NCBI GenBank assembly: GCA_004794785.1
Contig: SJOL01008440.1
Coordinates: forward strand, 59,028-123,027
Direction: 5' to 3'
DNA from: Opisthorchis felineus
Lineage: Eukaryota > Platyhelminthes > Trematoda > Opisthorchiida > Opisthorchiidae
Length of the DNA stretch: 64,000 nt
Below are positions 13,076 to 26,166 of this stretch, piece by piece; the stretch's first letter is position 1; each line of letters starts with the position of its first letter. Under the pieces are notes generated by a model. That model had not been told where the DNA came from. It saw nothing but the letters and a program-made list of their open reading frames with translations, and did no database searches. The translations under genes and the position numbers were made by a program.

Positions 13076-14326
13076 CTAAAAAAATAGGTAAACATGGATG
13101 AATATTCTCCGTACTAAATGAAGCGTTTATTCCGTTGCGTCGCTTTGCCGCTTTTCACAGGGACAAAAGAACAGAAGAAATGCTTTGTGTACAAAACGGA
13201 CTGATGATTCACCACCAGTGGAAAGTCATCTCAGGTTTGTCAGTTGTAGCAGAAAATAATTGCTAAATCACAAAACAAATTTTAGGGTTGATGGCACAAG
13301 GGCGGAAAACATAGATCTAACCAAAATTACTTCAACGAAATACATTTAGAGAAAAACAGCTCTTGTTTTTCAGGGACTCGCGAATTTGAGCGTTGAAAAC
13401 TTAAATTATTTCTTGATTATCATCCAATTTGTTGCCAGTTTAGTGCAGGACGTTGCCTGTGCCGCCCGATAAAGTGGTTTTAATGAAACACCGACATTTG
13501 TCGCATAGGCGGTTTGGTTGAAATTAAGGACTGAAGCAACTGGACTTCAGAGTGAACCGGATGCATAAGAGATCACTCTCCAAAAAGACTTCTTCTCATC
13601 AGTGTTCACCTCTGTTTCTTCTTTCAGCTAGTAACTCCAGAAACCAACAGCATCATCCGGGGAAAAACATGGCAATCCTAAAGAATTTCCGTTTCAAAAT
13701 AAGATGTCACAGCGTAGATAACGTCTAAAGTGTTCCAAACCTGGTTGTCTGTTCTAAAAAACAGCCTCAAACTCACACTAGAAAACATATCATGACTTAT
13801 GGGTGCATCCGTACACTGTAGTGACCAGCACTATCTTCCGACAATTGCATTCTTGTTGCCGTTTGGAGCGCGACTTGTCTGTCATACCAGACCAGCTTGT
13901 CATAAACTGCTTGATTACTGGTTGATGAACCTGTCAAGCAGCCTCTCAGTTTACCGTAAAGTTAGAAGACAACCGAGTGATATTCAAACGTCTACTAGAG
14001 TTTAATTGCACCCCCAGGACTTCGGTCCCTTGATTGACTAGGACCTACCGCTCCATAAGTAGTCCAAATTAATGTTTCAACCTACGGATTTCTGGTTGCG
14101 TACTCTTATCCGGTTATAAAAAGCAGTGCTTTAGAAACCGTTATCTATGGGTTTTTGAATGAGTGGATGACGATGCAAGATTCCGACAAATAGTCCGTTA
14201 TTCAGCATTCATTCAAGAAAATAAAGTCGTTTTTACTGTAGAAAGTTTAAAGCGAAGGTAATGCTTGAGCGCAACAAATTTGGACGGAATTAAAAGTTAA
14301 TTCTGTTTATAAAAAGGGGGATTGAT

Positions 14327-14336
14327 GGGGGGGGGG
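14327..14336. repeat. Run of ten G
   Basis: An uninterrupted run of ten guanines on the plus strand, in the intron between exons F and G. No other G-runs follow closely, so a quadruplex is not obvious. Confidence 0.9.
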
Positions 14337-14830
14337 AAAGTAGATAACTTCTGGTGACGTAGAGAGATAAATAGCACTTGCATATAATGCCAGTTGAAAA
14401 TTAGATGTCAGCTGAAGATTACCGTTGAAAGACCATTGCTATTGTCTGTCAAATGTGCGTCCCTAATTCACAAGTACTGCTCCAATCCGCGAATATGTCA
14501 TCGCAAAGACAGACCAACCTCAGAAGGGGTCAAAATTTCCTTTTCGCCACCTATTCCCAGGAGAATTATTCCGAACTTCAGGCCAGACGGAGCTTTATGT
14601 TTTGTTTTTCCAAATCTTCCATGATCATTTACGATATTTTAGTCATCCTTAGTGTTTTACCTCAGAAGTAGCCACGTATAGTCCTAGGTCAGCATTACAC
14701 AAACTCTTACGTAACACTAAAACTTCAAAATTGTTACCGAGGGTATGGCGCTTCGGTAAAACTGTGTGGAAACGTCAAAGTGACTCAGGTTTTAGCGGAT
14801 CGACGCGGGCAGTAACGTATCCTTTCTAAA

Positions 14831-15166
14831 TTGGGTATTCTCAAATGCAGTACAGTTTTCTGGCTTAGATCAACGGCGGTTGCCTGTGTTCGGTTGGAGG
14901 AAGGACATCAAAAGAAGAACACTGTAAAAAACAAATTCTACACTGGACCCGAAGTTAGGTTTCCAGATCACTTATCTCGTATTAAGCGGTCTTTACTTAC
15001 GGCCCTTGAGAACTGCCGAGAGCGTCACAATTTTCCGTGCGATCCGATTTTGCTCCAGCACAAACGGGGTCTTTCAGAAGCTAGGACTACCTTGATTAGG
15101 AAGAGGAAATGGTTTAGCGATCGGAATGGCAGCATGCTGGCTTTCACCAGGCTTGGGATAAACTGA
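14831..15166 (+). CDS. Open frame of 111 codons, unknown
   Basis: This is one of the longest open frames that is not a shadow of something recognised. It is basic and rich in Arg, Lys and His (for example LSRIKRSLLTALENCRERHN and SEARTTLIRKRKWFSDRN). That composition resembles retroelement or nucleic-acid-binding proteins, but no domain can be named. No clear splice borders were seen. It is in the intron between exons F and G, antisense to the transporter. Confidence 0.2.
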   Translation: MGILKCSTVFWLRSTAVACVRLEEGHQKKNTVKNKFYTGPEVRFPDHLSRIKRSLLTALENCRERHNFPCDPILLQHKRGLSEARTTLIRKRKWFSDRNGSMLAFTRLGIN

Positions 15167-18059
15167 TCAATGTAATAGCTGCGGCTTGGCCAATCACTGA
15201 ACACAATCATGTGAAATAGACAAAATTTCCGACGATTTTCCCTGTCTTTTTTACTCTATAGAATATGCAAATGCACTAGTCCGAGGATGATTTTGTCGAG
15301 GAGGCGCCTTTATTCCCCTTCAAAGAAAATTCAGAAACAGAAAAGGATTTTTTCGAATATGTCCCGCACTAAAAACGCACACCAACATAATACGCACTTT
15401 GCAAAATGCATTCAGGCTGCCCATCGATGAAAATATTCTTTACATGTGTTGCAATATAGTAATAATGATGCCTTGCTGATGTCTGTGGATGAATTAGCGA
15501 CATCATTTGGGCTGCGAGTCGGCTTTAGGGTTGTTTCACTCTTTTCTTTTGTGCAGTGACGAATTTGGTGCACAAATTTTCCACAGGTTCATGCCAAGAC
15601 ATGGCTTTCTTTCAGAACATGTTTCGGTACCAATACATCGTTAGTTCCAAAATTAATGGGTACTTCTGTCCCTTTACATGTGGCATTGGAATTTTCTGCA
15701 ACCAAATAGAGGGCGTTTTGTTCTGGATAACTTGCGCAGCAGAGTAGGGGAGAATTGTTGCTCAAAAAGAGTCCTCTAAATCGCGAATATCCATATGTTT
15801 ATACTGCGCTAAACTTCCAACACAATTTCCCTTCATTTGAGATGTTAAGAGCTATGGACAGATAAGATAGTGGTTGTGGAGTAATCAGCTAAACTTTCTC
15901 TAGAAGTTATCGTATATTTTGCCGGCTTTCGGTGTTTCAAAAGAGTTCTGGCATTCTTAGATGAGTGAAGGTAAGGAACCTTCGAAATGAGTAGATCCGT
16001 ATTCGAGTTGCCGACTGCTCTACTGTTGTAAGCCAGCTCAAATCGGAATGTCCGCATGCAACGCGGCCAATTTTGGGATATTTTCATGTCTAAAACTTTT
16101 CATTTAAGGGTGCGAAAGACTGGTTTTGTTATCTTATGTTCAGCTATTAAAAGGCATGCGTATGATGTCTTTTCTCAACATTTTGAATGATGCCCAGGTA
16201 CTATTCATTAGTTTGCGGATTATGACGAAAGTATGCAGATAATCCTTTTAAGCTTTACAATTACTTTCGGAATCAGTTTGGCCATCCAATCAGCTTCCTG
16301 TACTCAGCAGATATACTGAGTCAGGCTTAACTGAACAAATAGGAGTAATTGGTGTACATTTGACTGAATTTATTGTATTCGAAAATCTGATTTTACTAGC
16401 AACTATCGTATAAATTTGAAATTCTGACCAAATTGTCCTAAAAACACCGGAAAAAATTGCTTGCTCCGAGGCTGGTGATCAGTATAAAAACAGCGCCTTA
16501 GTTAGTACTCACAAAAAAAACAGGCAAAGCATCATAACATAACCACTTTTTACGGGGTTTCATATGTATTCTACTTGGGTATCCTCTTACTAAATCAACA
16601 GTTGTCCAACTGCACCACGGATCGTTGAGAGTGAAATTTCCATCTAAACATTTGCGCTCCCGAATACTTTCTTTTTTTTTTGCCAAAAGGAACGTGTTTT
16701 TCTCAAGAATGTTTGTACTCTCGCAATACCAAAGGTTACTGTACGCATCCCACTATGTAAAATAAATACAAGGTGAACGGTTGGACCTAATTGTTCGGTT
16801 CACGTATCAAATTGCATGAAACGTAGAGATGTTGCCATTTGGAAAATTGGTGTCGATGTTTCTCACGGTTTGCTTATGATACTTTGCATAACTTTCTTTA
16901 GGACTGATGTACACCAGGGCAGAGTTAGAACGCGGAGACGTCACGTTCACTAAAACGGAACGGGACATTGAAGCCTGGTGGCCATCGCCCTTACCAGTGC
17001 AGCAGTTCAGTGTGGGTTTGATCACCTATGAGTAATGGTGCATTACAGATCACCTGAAGGACTCACCAGACCTTAAGGTTTGCGTGAAGTTTGTTAGATG
17101 CTGCATTTTGAACAAGCTTCTAACTTCACTTGTTTCATTCCTAGGCGTGTACAAGTTACATTACACAACCCACCAATCAATATGTCCAGAAGCCCATCTA
17201 GTGTGTTTCGTTGCATTGCAGCAAGAGTATGACCATACAAAATGGGTCTTTTTTCTTGTGGCTCTGAGTCTGCTTACCCAGCATGGTAATTAGCTTGCAA
17301 ACCTTTCGTTACCAATCCACGAGGTATTATCGGTGCGCGGGTTGGGGGATACTTCCTCCTGCCATGCTTGTGGCTGTGTAATTTTGTGACAGTAATGGAT
17401 ATCTAGCAATTGATCGGGCGCCAATCGGTCTGTTTAGCGAGATCTTCAATTGGCTTGCACATTTCCCGTCACAAATCGAAAGGATATCATCAGTGTGCGG
17501 TTAAGTGGGTAGTTCTTTTATGTTCACATAGTTTCGTAAGGGTAGTTGTTTGCTAGAAGTTTTGCTTGCATGCGGTTTTCTTGATTGGTTTGGAATTTGT
17601 GTTGCTTTGAGATCAATTTATTTACAGTTAATTGGTCTGTCGGCTATCTTTATCCCAGCAGTTCTGTTTTTTGTCCCGATTCTTCTGTTTGTAATTGTTT
17701 TGTTTTTCACCTTGGAATATCTTCCTGCGGTTTGACCGGTCAGCTTAACTTCCTCTATTTTTAGCAGTATTCTTTCTTTTATAAAATTGGTCTTCTGAAA
17801 TTTTTTTTATCGTTATGGTTTGACTATTCTGACCATTTCCTAGGGGGGTATTCTGACTTGCACAGTTTAAATCGATCTGAGCTGTTGAGCCTTCTGAGTT
17901 ACTGATCGTACATTTGAGTGGTTCTGATTTTAGCCACTCAGTTGAGTGTCTTTTCAGTCTTTCTATGGGTTTCTGCTCTGGTTTCTTGTGTGGTTTCAAG
18001 CCTTTTACTTTCGAAACACTATTGACTTTAAAGATTGACAGACTGGATCAGTGTCACTT

Positions 18060-18520
18060 TGGGTGTTGAGGTACTTTTTGCCTCCATAAGTCCACATTTC
18101 TTGTTTCTTGCATGACATGATGTTTCCAGCTGAAGTTGTGTCCTTCTTGATCCTCATGTATTGAGATAAGAGAAAATTGATGCTGTCTCTTAACGGCAGG
18201 TTGGTAATTGTGCAGTCTGGAAAACAGCTTTCTTTCTCCTTTTCCCATGTGGTGCTTGTCGTAATTGTCGCATTTAATTGTACATAACGCTGGTCTTCTT
18301 TATGTCTTTCAATCCCCCTTTTCGTTTTGACAGGGTTTTCCGACGTGTGTTTGTACTCCCATGGACTACCTTTATACTGTACTGTTGTAGCATTCTTGCC
18401 GTCTTTTCAGATATATTCTTGAGATAAGGGGGCGTAATCCACTTGCGTTTTCTTCGGGTTTTTAAATTAGTCGAGTTGCGTTTCTGTCTCAGGGATTTCT
18501 TGGGATTTCTTGGGGATTTC
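18060..18520 (-). mobile_element. Penelope-like retroelement 3' fragment with GIY-YIG-type endonuclease remains
   Basis: Two overlapping minus-strand frames together read like the end of a Penelope-type polyprotein. The first has KRKWITPPYLKNISEKTARM, then VVHGSTNTRRKTLSKRKGGL, matching the Arg-Lys-rich linker with a conserved (L/P)-P-Y block. After a frame change near 18265-18275 comes NCDNYDKHHMGKGERKLFSR, then LHNYQPAVKRQ and SLISIHEDQEGHNFSW. This is the pattern of the GIY-YIG endonuclease region, with the Gly-x-Gly-x-Arg, a Leu-x-x-(Asn/Glu)-(Tyr/His) and a final His-Glu...Gly-His. The tyrosine-isoleucine-glycine core itself is degraded (H-H-M-G). Upstream, 18520-18687 stays open and very basic, but I cannot assign it; the reverse transcriptase is absent. 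Confidence 0.6.
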
Positions 18521-21500
18521 TTGGACTTGGTATGAAAGCTCTTTCCCTTCGTCTTTGATCTCCCTGGTTTTGCAATGCTTTCTGATCTGCCTAAACAGTG
18601 GTTAAGAGCAGCTACTTTTGCACCAACTTGGATATTTGATATGGGAGTTGAGAGTATTGTCGATGAGGACAGCTCCTCTACAAACATAGGTTAGTGGCTG
18701 TGCATTCGGTAACCTGGTGATAAGCAAGCTCAAGGAGGCCAGTTTTCCAACATTTCCTCACTCCGTTGTGGTTTGATACCTTCGGGAATTCTGTTCATTG
18801 ACTGTCTTGGTCGCTACAGCTTACTCTTTCTGACCGAAACAAAAGTGTCCTGCAGGTGGCAAATTCATGTTTTTGGATTTGTAATGTAAGACAACATTGG
18901 CAACGTTCTGGTAAGTTTATTGGTACTTTTTGGATCTGTTTTGCTTTGTGCAAGTATTTTTTGTATGCGAATCGAAAAATGAATCAACATGATGCCCCGT
19001 TGGTCATGTCTAGAGTATGAACAGAACCACTTAAGAAGTTTAAAGAGGTGAAAAGTAATCCTTTGCACTCGATTGCCGTTTAAATGGAATAAACGAGTCT
19101 CAACGCTTTTTTCATGCAGAATATCCAAACAGGATCCACCAAATTCTCCTTTACTCTACAAAACTTTACATGAATTCTAACATTTCGACAGTGTAATATT
19201 CTAACCCCTGAATAAATCCAAGCGCTGAAGCATGCGGGGCTTGCTGACAGTTTCTGGATGTCGGTCAGTTACACTGGTACGTGGAAGGAAACCAATGAAT
19301 GGCGACAAATCTATTTGCCGTTTAGTGAACTCGTTTTTGTTTCAGCCAACAACAATAAACTTTTCAGTGTTAATTGCAGTATATCAGATTGCCTGTCTGT
19401 CATTTTACTTCGATTCACCTCTTAAAGCGGATATGAATAGCTAAAAATCTGCAGACCAAACCGATTAACGGACAGACGTACCATATCGTTCTAAAAGAAC
19501 TGAATTTTCCGTCCCATTTCTTCTCGAAAACTACTAAGTTTGAAATTTCGGGCTTTGTGGAGACAAGTATATGGAACGGGATGCCGCTAGGTTTATCTCA
19601 GGCTGTCGACATTTGGTTGACCTCGTTCTTATATTCCTGGGGATTTAATGAACTCATGAAACTTTTCACTTGCTGTTTTCAATAAATGACTTTTGTTGGT
19701 TATGTGCGTCTCAGTTCGTGCTCCCCTTAATGAGACCAGCAGACGCGTGGAAGATTATTTCGCTTTCGAATACCACGTCAGTTTAATTCTTCTATAACGG
19801 TTTACTACAGAAAAACCTGTCTAATCAAGCTTTATTACGAACTAATAACGTAAATTTAGGGCCGGTAATCACGTAAGCATATAAGGTGTATTCAGTAAGA
19901 CTATTCTAATTACGAAAGGATGAAGGAATTCAAGAAGTGGACAGTTTGGGCGGGGTCCAACATATTTCAAACACTGACCGCGCATTTCATCACTATACAT
20001 GCAAATTAATCACCTAGTTTTTAAACTGCATTCAACGACAAGGTTGCGAGAATTGACCAATGTGTTAGCACTGATTCGTAAAGACACACACGACTTCATC
20101 GTAGCTGATGATTTCTTACGTGATCATTAATCTGAAGACAACTAGTCGAGGAGCTCATATGAAAATGGAGCAGCGAAACATTACCAAAAGGAAACTCATT
20201 TTGAGGCTATGAAAAAAACTATTCATCAGTTGCTTTAATTAATAGGTTTTCGCAAAAAAGGTAATAAACTCAATGACAAAAAAATTCATGTTTGCTGTCT
20301 ATTGTGCGGGATTTTATTGCAGACTCGAACAAATAGAGGCGATGTAATGTATAATGTAGTGCATATAATATGCGGCCCCATGCTGTCTCAGTCATGAGTA
20401 ACGCGAGGTTAGCTCGATGCAGCTATTAACAGAGGCTATGTTCCTGCTGCCCCTGTACCCCTTGTTTAGCCATGCTAACCGAAATGGTTTGCCTTAGTGG
20501 TCACGGTTCAATAAGGCTCCATGACAGTGTGCCGGAAACCTGCAGTATAATACTGAAACGTAGGTGAAATGTGAGGGGTAACAAGAACACTCTGTTTAGG
20601 ACCGAGCGTGTGTCCACTTTAGCACCATGGTGTTTGGGCAGGCGAAAGACTGGCGACAGGCCTCTGCGAGTTTATATGCTGTCCATATCCCAGCGAGCCC
20701 ATACATCACTGGGACGCTCAGCCGCAGCAGCACGTCCGGGCCCCCGCGAACAGTTTGTGTTGCCATGCCTACTTGCAGGTGTCCAGTGATCCAGAAACCG
20801 CTGAGAAGCCAATCGGTATGGGATGCCAACGCAACAACCACACATTATGTGCAGACAAATATTGGGAGAGATAACAACCGAAAGGCTGACCTATGTTCTG
20901 CTCGCACGTCCTATGAAACTGAAGACTTGGTTAATTCACCGGATAGGGCTTAATCCAGAGATCACCAACCTGGCCAGTTTGGGTGATTGGGTTCTAGTGG
21001 AGATCACTTAGGTCGACTCAGAAATCTCTTTGTTACAAAGATGGTTTTTGACCATCAAAGCTGGTTTCTATTTTCAGAGTGGTAGTTGTCTAAGTAAGGC
21101 GTCTTAAGTTGACAGTTATGCGGAATAAGAATGATAAATCGATTCGACGTCACTTTGAAGTTGGTATCGATTCGTGTATGAGAATCGCAGTAGCGTAATC
21201 TCCCGATGAAGCCGGTAGCGACCATATGAGATACGAATGGAATATTTATAAGGTAGTTCCAATGAATCTTCCAGCCTAAAACTAAGGAAACCTTACGGTT
21301 TAAACGACTTTCTGCTCTTACGGCGTGGAGTCAATGATAAGAAAAGTTGACTACGGTTTGCCAGCTCTCTCCGAAACCTACATGAGAACACTAAATAATA
21401 TGATTTTATGAATTTCAATCAATCAGTTTAAAACAGCCATAGAATCTGTCCAATTTAATAATTTGAATATTTCGGCAATCTCCTCCCATCCATGGGTTAA

Positions 21501-22790
21501 CAATTTTTATTTCAGGACGTACAGTATATTCCGAGAGATGCACAACGGCCGTTTGCTACATGAATGCATAAAAATGAGTCGCAATGTCCTACGGAGGCAC
21601 GTATCCAATCGGTTACCTTAGTTGACCATTCCACTGATGTCACACGACCGTCTTGTCCCACTGGACAATCTGCACTTTTAACCTGCAGCGTATGAAACTC
21701 ACCAAGACATGTCCACAGTACGCTTTCGTCGAGTGTCCCAGTTCAGATTTCTGTGCTCTTTTCCATGGTGTTGCCTGGCTGCACTTCACAGGCTAAGTTT
21801 ATATTACAGCTAGATATCGATAAGACGTAAAGCAAATGGTAGCTATAAGGCTCAGACGCACGTTTACCATTCAATTTAGGGATTGATTATCTCAGTTTCC
21901 GGGCCTAACATAGGAGCCCTATACAGGACGAAATCTGTAGTGGGCTGTCTGCAAATTTTGAGCAACCGTCCCATACTACTTAGTTTGGACAATAATTGCA
22001 GTTACATTCATTTTGTGTGACCTCCTGCTGAAACGATCCAGTGGACTTTGGATAGCTCAGTCACTAGGTATAATTCGAAGCCTATGTGTGGTTTAGTCAG
22101 GAAGTACAAAACGGAACAATAAAACAATCATAAAACCTTTATAAACTATTCGATCAGTTAAACATATCGACTGGCCAATGGGATCGGATATCAGAAATTG
22201 GTAATGAGTGAAGTTGGTTTACGTCCTCCGCAAGACAAATAACCAAACTCTTTTAACAAATATTGGTTATTTATTCTACGACAGACTGATCTTAACTTGC
22301 CTGGCATAGTTAGAAAGCGCACTGGGAATTAAGATGACAAGATTGACTGCAGCTTATGACGAGCCCGATTTGAAGTCCTTCAAAGTCTGTTTTTCGTAAG
22401 TCATAGTGTCTGGATCCACACAATGTTGCTAGGGTTTCAGGGCAGCAATCAACGAAAGCAAACAGACAGATTTTTAAATCTCATTGGAAACTTGAGAGCC
22501 GCTTTTATTTTCTTACCCATGATGAATACCGACGTGTAGTTTTTGGCGAATGGCGTGTGCTCCCGCTAAAAATAGACTATAGAAAGCTGCTATCGTTTTG
22601 TCACAAACCCCATTAGGTCCTTTCAAGTTTCCAGTGCACGTGGAGTGTGCCATAGGCTGTGCATACCATATTTTTGTGTCTTATACTTTTAAGACTCTCC
22701 ACCTCTGCACCAGAAATTCTGTGGATGTCTTGGTCCAGGCGGGTCTGATTCCGCCAAAGATTCAGGGCATTATTTTAAACTACAACTTAC

Positions 22791-22913
22791 CAATTTGTCC
22801 GTTTGTATTGGCAAAATTTAGCACTCCAAACGCTATTGTTGGTAGCAGGCAAGCGAAGTAGAGAAACAGCGTGCCTGAGATTGTTTTTCTCAACGTGTTC
22901 TTCCCCAAAATTC
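22791..22913 (-). CDS. SLC4A11: SLC4A11-like transporter, first transmembrane helix exon (exon F)
   Basis: This exon carries the start of the membrane domain. The acceptor TATTATCTTGCAG and the donor G|GTAAGT are near consensus, and the exon is 123 bases with two bases in and one base out. It encodes [19 protein letters not shown] followed by [12 protein letters not shown], which in human SLC4A11 reads [20 protein letters not shown] and [12 protein letters not shown]. This is the strongest single match in the window. The stretch [15 protein letters not shown] is the first transmembrane helix of SLC4 transporters. The exon ends NTNGQI plus one base (G) that makes Asp with the next exon, as in the human NTDGAID. 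Loss of the helix or a frameshift is not seen, so the gene appears functional here. Confidence 0.93.
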
Positions 22914-24695
22914 CTGCAAGATAATAATGAAGAAGTTGTACGCGTATACGAAGTGGATGTGAGTGATCGATTAGGTGGAAACTCCTAGCAGACATCCATA
23001 TGGACGACATTGTTTTTAACATTGTGAAGTTTTGGGCAACAAATGTTTTGTATGTGGTCAAAAAATGACCAAAAACAACACCTTTAGGGGAGGAATCCTT
23101 TTAGGCGACCAGACACAAGAAGATAAATGTGCAAAACATATATGCCAGTATTTTACTCTTGAAAAGAGCTGCATGCATAGCAAATTCATTTGCTTGGTAA
23201 TCGCTGAATTGAAGACGAGCTAGTTTAGTAAATATGTTTCATGAGGTTGTGAACACGTAGCTATCTGTTAACTCACACTCAACAATGTGTTGAACTGCAG
23301 TTTCCTAACAGGTGACAAGAGTCTGCGCAGTATAGCTGGATTTAGCGGCGTGCGACGTATTCGCAACCAAACTATTTGGTACGCAGGACTGGGATGGCAG
23401 ATGTCAAATAAGTGCGCTGTTTTTGAACCACAAACTCCGGCTATCTTACTGGCTGCGGCGAAAACAGACTGAACCGTTCTTCCCAATATTAGTCAGTACA
23501 ACTACAGAGCAGTACATACACAAAAAACACAAAATCCGCTGCTCGCTGCTGCACGCATATTCGTAGAAGACCCCGTCAGTCAATCAGGGCTTATTCTATC
23601 GGTAAAATAATGGGAAGACGGAAATCTGCGGTGAAACCTTCAAGAAAAATATAAAAAACAAAAAGGAAACAACACTGAGAGAAAAGCCATTCACAGGGTG
23701 AAAAATCTAGTGACAAGGCCGGTGAAAATGGGTAATGAAAGTAAGGGTTGTCTCTGAGGGGCCATCCAGGTGCGACAGTACAAGAAGAGCTGTTGTGAGG
23801 CACAAACTCCCACACCGTTTCGAAAAAGTGGCGTCCACATTTGACAGTCTGTTGCAGCTGCCCACTAGTGTAGGCGCATAGAAGCTGGAGTTTTTTGTCA
23901 TTTATCTCTTCACTTACGGCCCATTGTACCTAGAAATTAACAGTTACTTTGATCTTAAAACCCAGCATAACAATGACTGCATCGATGGAATCAAGTTTCA
24001 GCCTCTCTTCTGAAAACAGGTCAAAAGTCCTTTTTTATTGGCAATTCGGGACGGTTTTGAGGCAGCAGTCAATTTGTCATTTTTATGCGTTTGAGAAACG
24101 GATGCTGCTGTAATTTGGGACAACTTTCGTCCCAAAATGCTATATTTTTATGGTGAAATCCCGAAAGACTGATTATGGGATGACAAGCAAAACGAAAGTG
24201 GCTACTGTCCAGCTGGGCGTCTTCTTTGTTTTCGTCCACACCGCTATAGGATGCAAAAAGAAGGCAGTCTTTTAGGTGAACATGCTGTCTTTTATGAAGT
24301 CAGCTAAGTTGTTAAATTGTGACCTTCAATTTGCAACGGGATTTTATTGGGCAAGGTTCGTAACGATGATGCTTCAATCCATCTGGGGACATTGTAGTAG
24401 AAGAGAGAGGTGTCAGAGACCTGTCCTTGATGGTTTTTTCTTAGTTGTGAGTGCTCTTGTTCTAAGTCTGCTTGCAGAACTGAACTCTGTTGTGGAATTT
24501 CCTCACATTCCTGTCGCATTTGGACATCAGTATTTGTTATCGATGTGTTGTCTGCAAACATATTATCATCATCATAAGATTACAAAAGCTATTGCGAAAC
24601 GAGGGTGCTAACTACAGCTGGCAAGTGCCTTGCACGAACTTTCAAAGCATCTTATGAGCAACCGGTTTCCCGTGATTAATTCATTAGTAATTCAC

Positions 24696-24762
24696 CATCA
24701 TGGTCAGTCCCCCAAGGTACATGCTTACGAGATTGGTCCGGATAGTTTTGGAAGGTTGTCGC
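24696..24762 (-). CDS. Tentative exon between D and F of the SLC4A11-like gene
   Basis: Exon D ends in phase 0 and exon F begins with two bases of a Gly codon, so a linking exon must be 3n+1 bases long and end in G. This 67-base stretch on the minus strand satisfies both, with an AG acceptor (TTAACTGGGAG) and a G|GTGAAT donor. It ends with an Asp codon before the split Gly, as expected for the D-G before the first helix. It also contains KHVPWG, reminiscent of the KDFVPFG that precedes the first helix in human SLC4A11. Against it: about 18 residues expected between the VP-F/W-G motif and the Asp-Gly are missing, and the acceptor has a weak pyrimidine tract. It may be wrong; the rival is 26069-26166. 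Confidence 0.25.
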
Positions 24763-26068
24763 CTCCCAGTTAATAAAACGGTATGCATGCGTGTCACGTA
24801 AACAGTTATTAAACATATTTTTCATGAAACACTACAGATGTTTTTGTTTATTCACTATACTTACACATTCTTATTTTTTGTTGATATATTATTACATTCG
24901 CTGAATGGTTATTATATATTTATCAAAGCGAACGAACGTGGAGATTTTCATCTCCACTGGAACTTCTGACTAGACGTTATGTCGGGTGCGGATGCATCAG
25001 TGAGAATCCCCAGTATGGCTCGAGTATTTTCGCTGACAGTCTGTTACTTATAAGTGACACTGTGCGACTAAATAGTACTTTCCAGTGGTTGCTTTTCTTA
25101 GATCTCTGCCCAACTTTTGTGACTCATCAAGTCGAATTAGCTCATTGCCATCTGATAAATGACCAGAGGTAGTCTGCAAGCGTCCACACAGACCACACAC
25201 ACGATTAATTTCCATCTCTACGAATGAAAGAAGGAAAAATGCTTACTGTTTTTCCCCGGGAGGTACCAGTTAGATAAGTTTGATCGATTTCCACGCTCCA
25301 AACGACAAGTCGACCCAATAAAAGTCGTGAAGAAAAGATTTTTTACGCTAGGTGATATGCAATTGGTTTAGCTTACCCTCAGAGTAATCTGACCAGTAGT
25401 GAGGAAGTCGATTCCGTAAATCCTGATACAGCCCCTTTCCAAAACACACGTCGTTTTTCTAGGGCAGAAAGGAATGAAACGTGTGCAACTGATATAAATG
25501 TACACGCAATTTTCATAGACTGACGGGATCAAAACATTTCGAAGGTAATAAGATGATTGACGTGATGCACTCAGTCGCAAAGTAACTTGACGTTAACGAG
25601 AGATTTGGTTGAATCTCAGATGTATCTCTGGTTTCTGTCAGTATTCAGCAAAATGTGCTGTGCACAGGCCGCCCCATGCTTCAGTTCGAGCAATATTCCT
25701 TTGTGCAGCACGTTCACTTAAGGAATATAATAAACAAGGGATTCAGGTGAGATTCAGCTGAGTCACCTGTTAACACCAAATTTAGTTGGAAATTGAGTGC
25801 AAATTTGTGAACTGCACACAATTTTGGTTTAGGCAGAACATAAAGTGAACGGCAACTCGGGGAGTTCTCCTACCTAATGAGCCACAAGTAGACTAAGAGG
25901 GTTCGGATGGTAATAAGACTTTTCCTGTTCCACTAATCCTTGTAAACATGATCAGGATCCGTTACTGCATAAACCTAGGGTCAACAAAAAGCAGTTGATG
26001 CCTCAGGTATTAATGTAAACCTTTTGATCTCGGTGGATCCAAATTTAGATAACGCTTGTTCTAGTTAC

Positions 26069-26166
26069 CATCTCTCATGCTGCAGATAGTTACCTTTTTC
26101 TGACAGTTATTCAAGCATTTCATGTTTAGTTGCTTCGCCATACACTCGTTTAGACCTTTCATCTTC
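26069..26166 (-). CDS. Alternative candidate exon between D and F
   Basis: On the minus strand a good pyrimidine-tract acceptor (GCCGTTTTACCAG) opens 98 bases that stay open in one frame and end at GATG|GTAACT, again giving Asp plus a split Gly that joins exon F. The translation contains KGLNECMAKQL, which resembles the human SLC4A11 stretch KGIREDIARRF just before the membrane domain. Problems: it starts needing two bases from an upstream exon whereas exon D ends in phase 0, so an extra exon would be required. It is also about ten residues longer than the human segment between that motif and the Asp-Gly. An internal AAG|GTAACT could also act as donor. Only one of this and 24696-24762, or neither, can be right. 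Confidence 0.2.

Larger units (their letters stand above)
13076..22790. other. Intron between exons G and F (9.7 kb)
   Basis: It holds the Penelope-like fragment, the ten-G run and an unknown open frame at 14831. It also has a GC-richer stretch near 20600-20960 with long frames on both strands, and short GGGATTTCTT-like tandem units near 18493-18525. Otherwise no gene is recognised. The GC-rich stretch may be an unrecognised repeat because its base composition differs from its surroundings. Confidence 0.7.

Noticed and set aside
12853..13101. Plus-strand open frame of 82 codons
   Set aside because: It is the shadow of exon G on the minus strand, which has a strong SLC4A11 match and splice sites.
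17281..17335. Possible extra copy of the dispersed 120-bp repeat (also 44490-44540)
   Set aside because: Only scattered blocks (GCTTGCAAAC, TTACCAATCCACGAGGT) agree; too diverged to claim by eye.
24304..24561. Minus-strand frame with a good acceptor, considered as the exon after D
   Set aside because: Its entry phase does not fit the phase 0 end of exon D, and it lacks the motifs expected before the first membrane helix.
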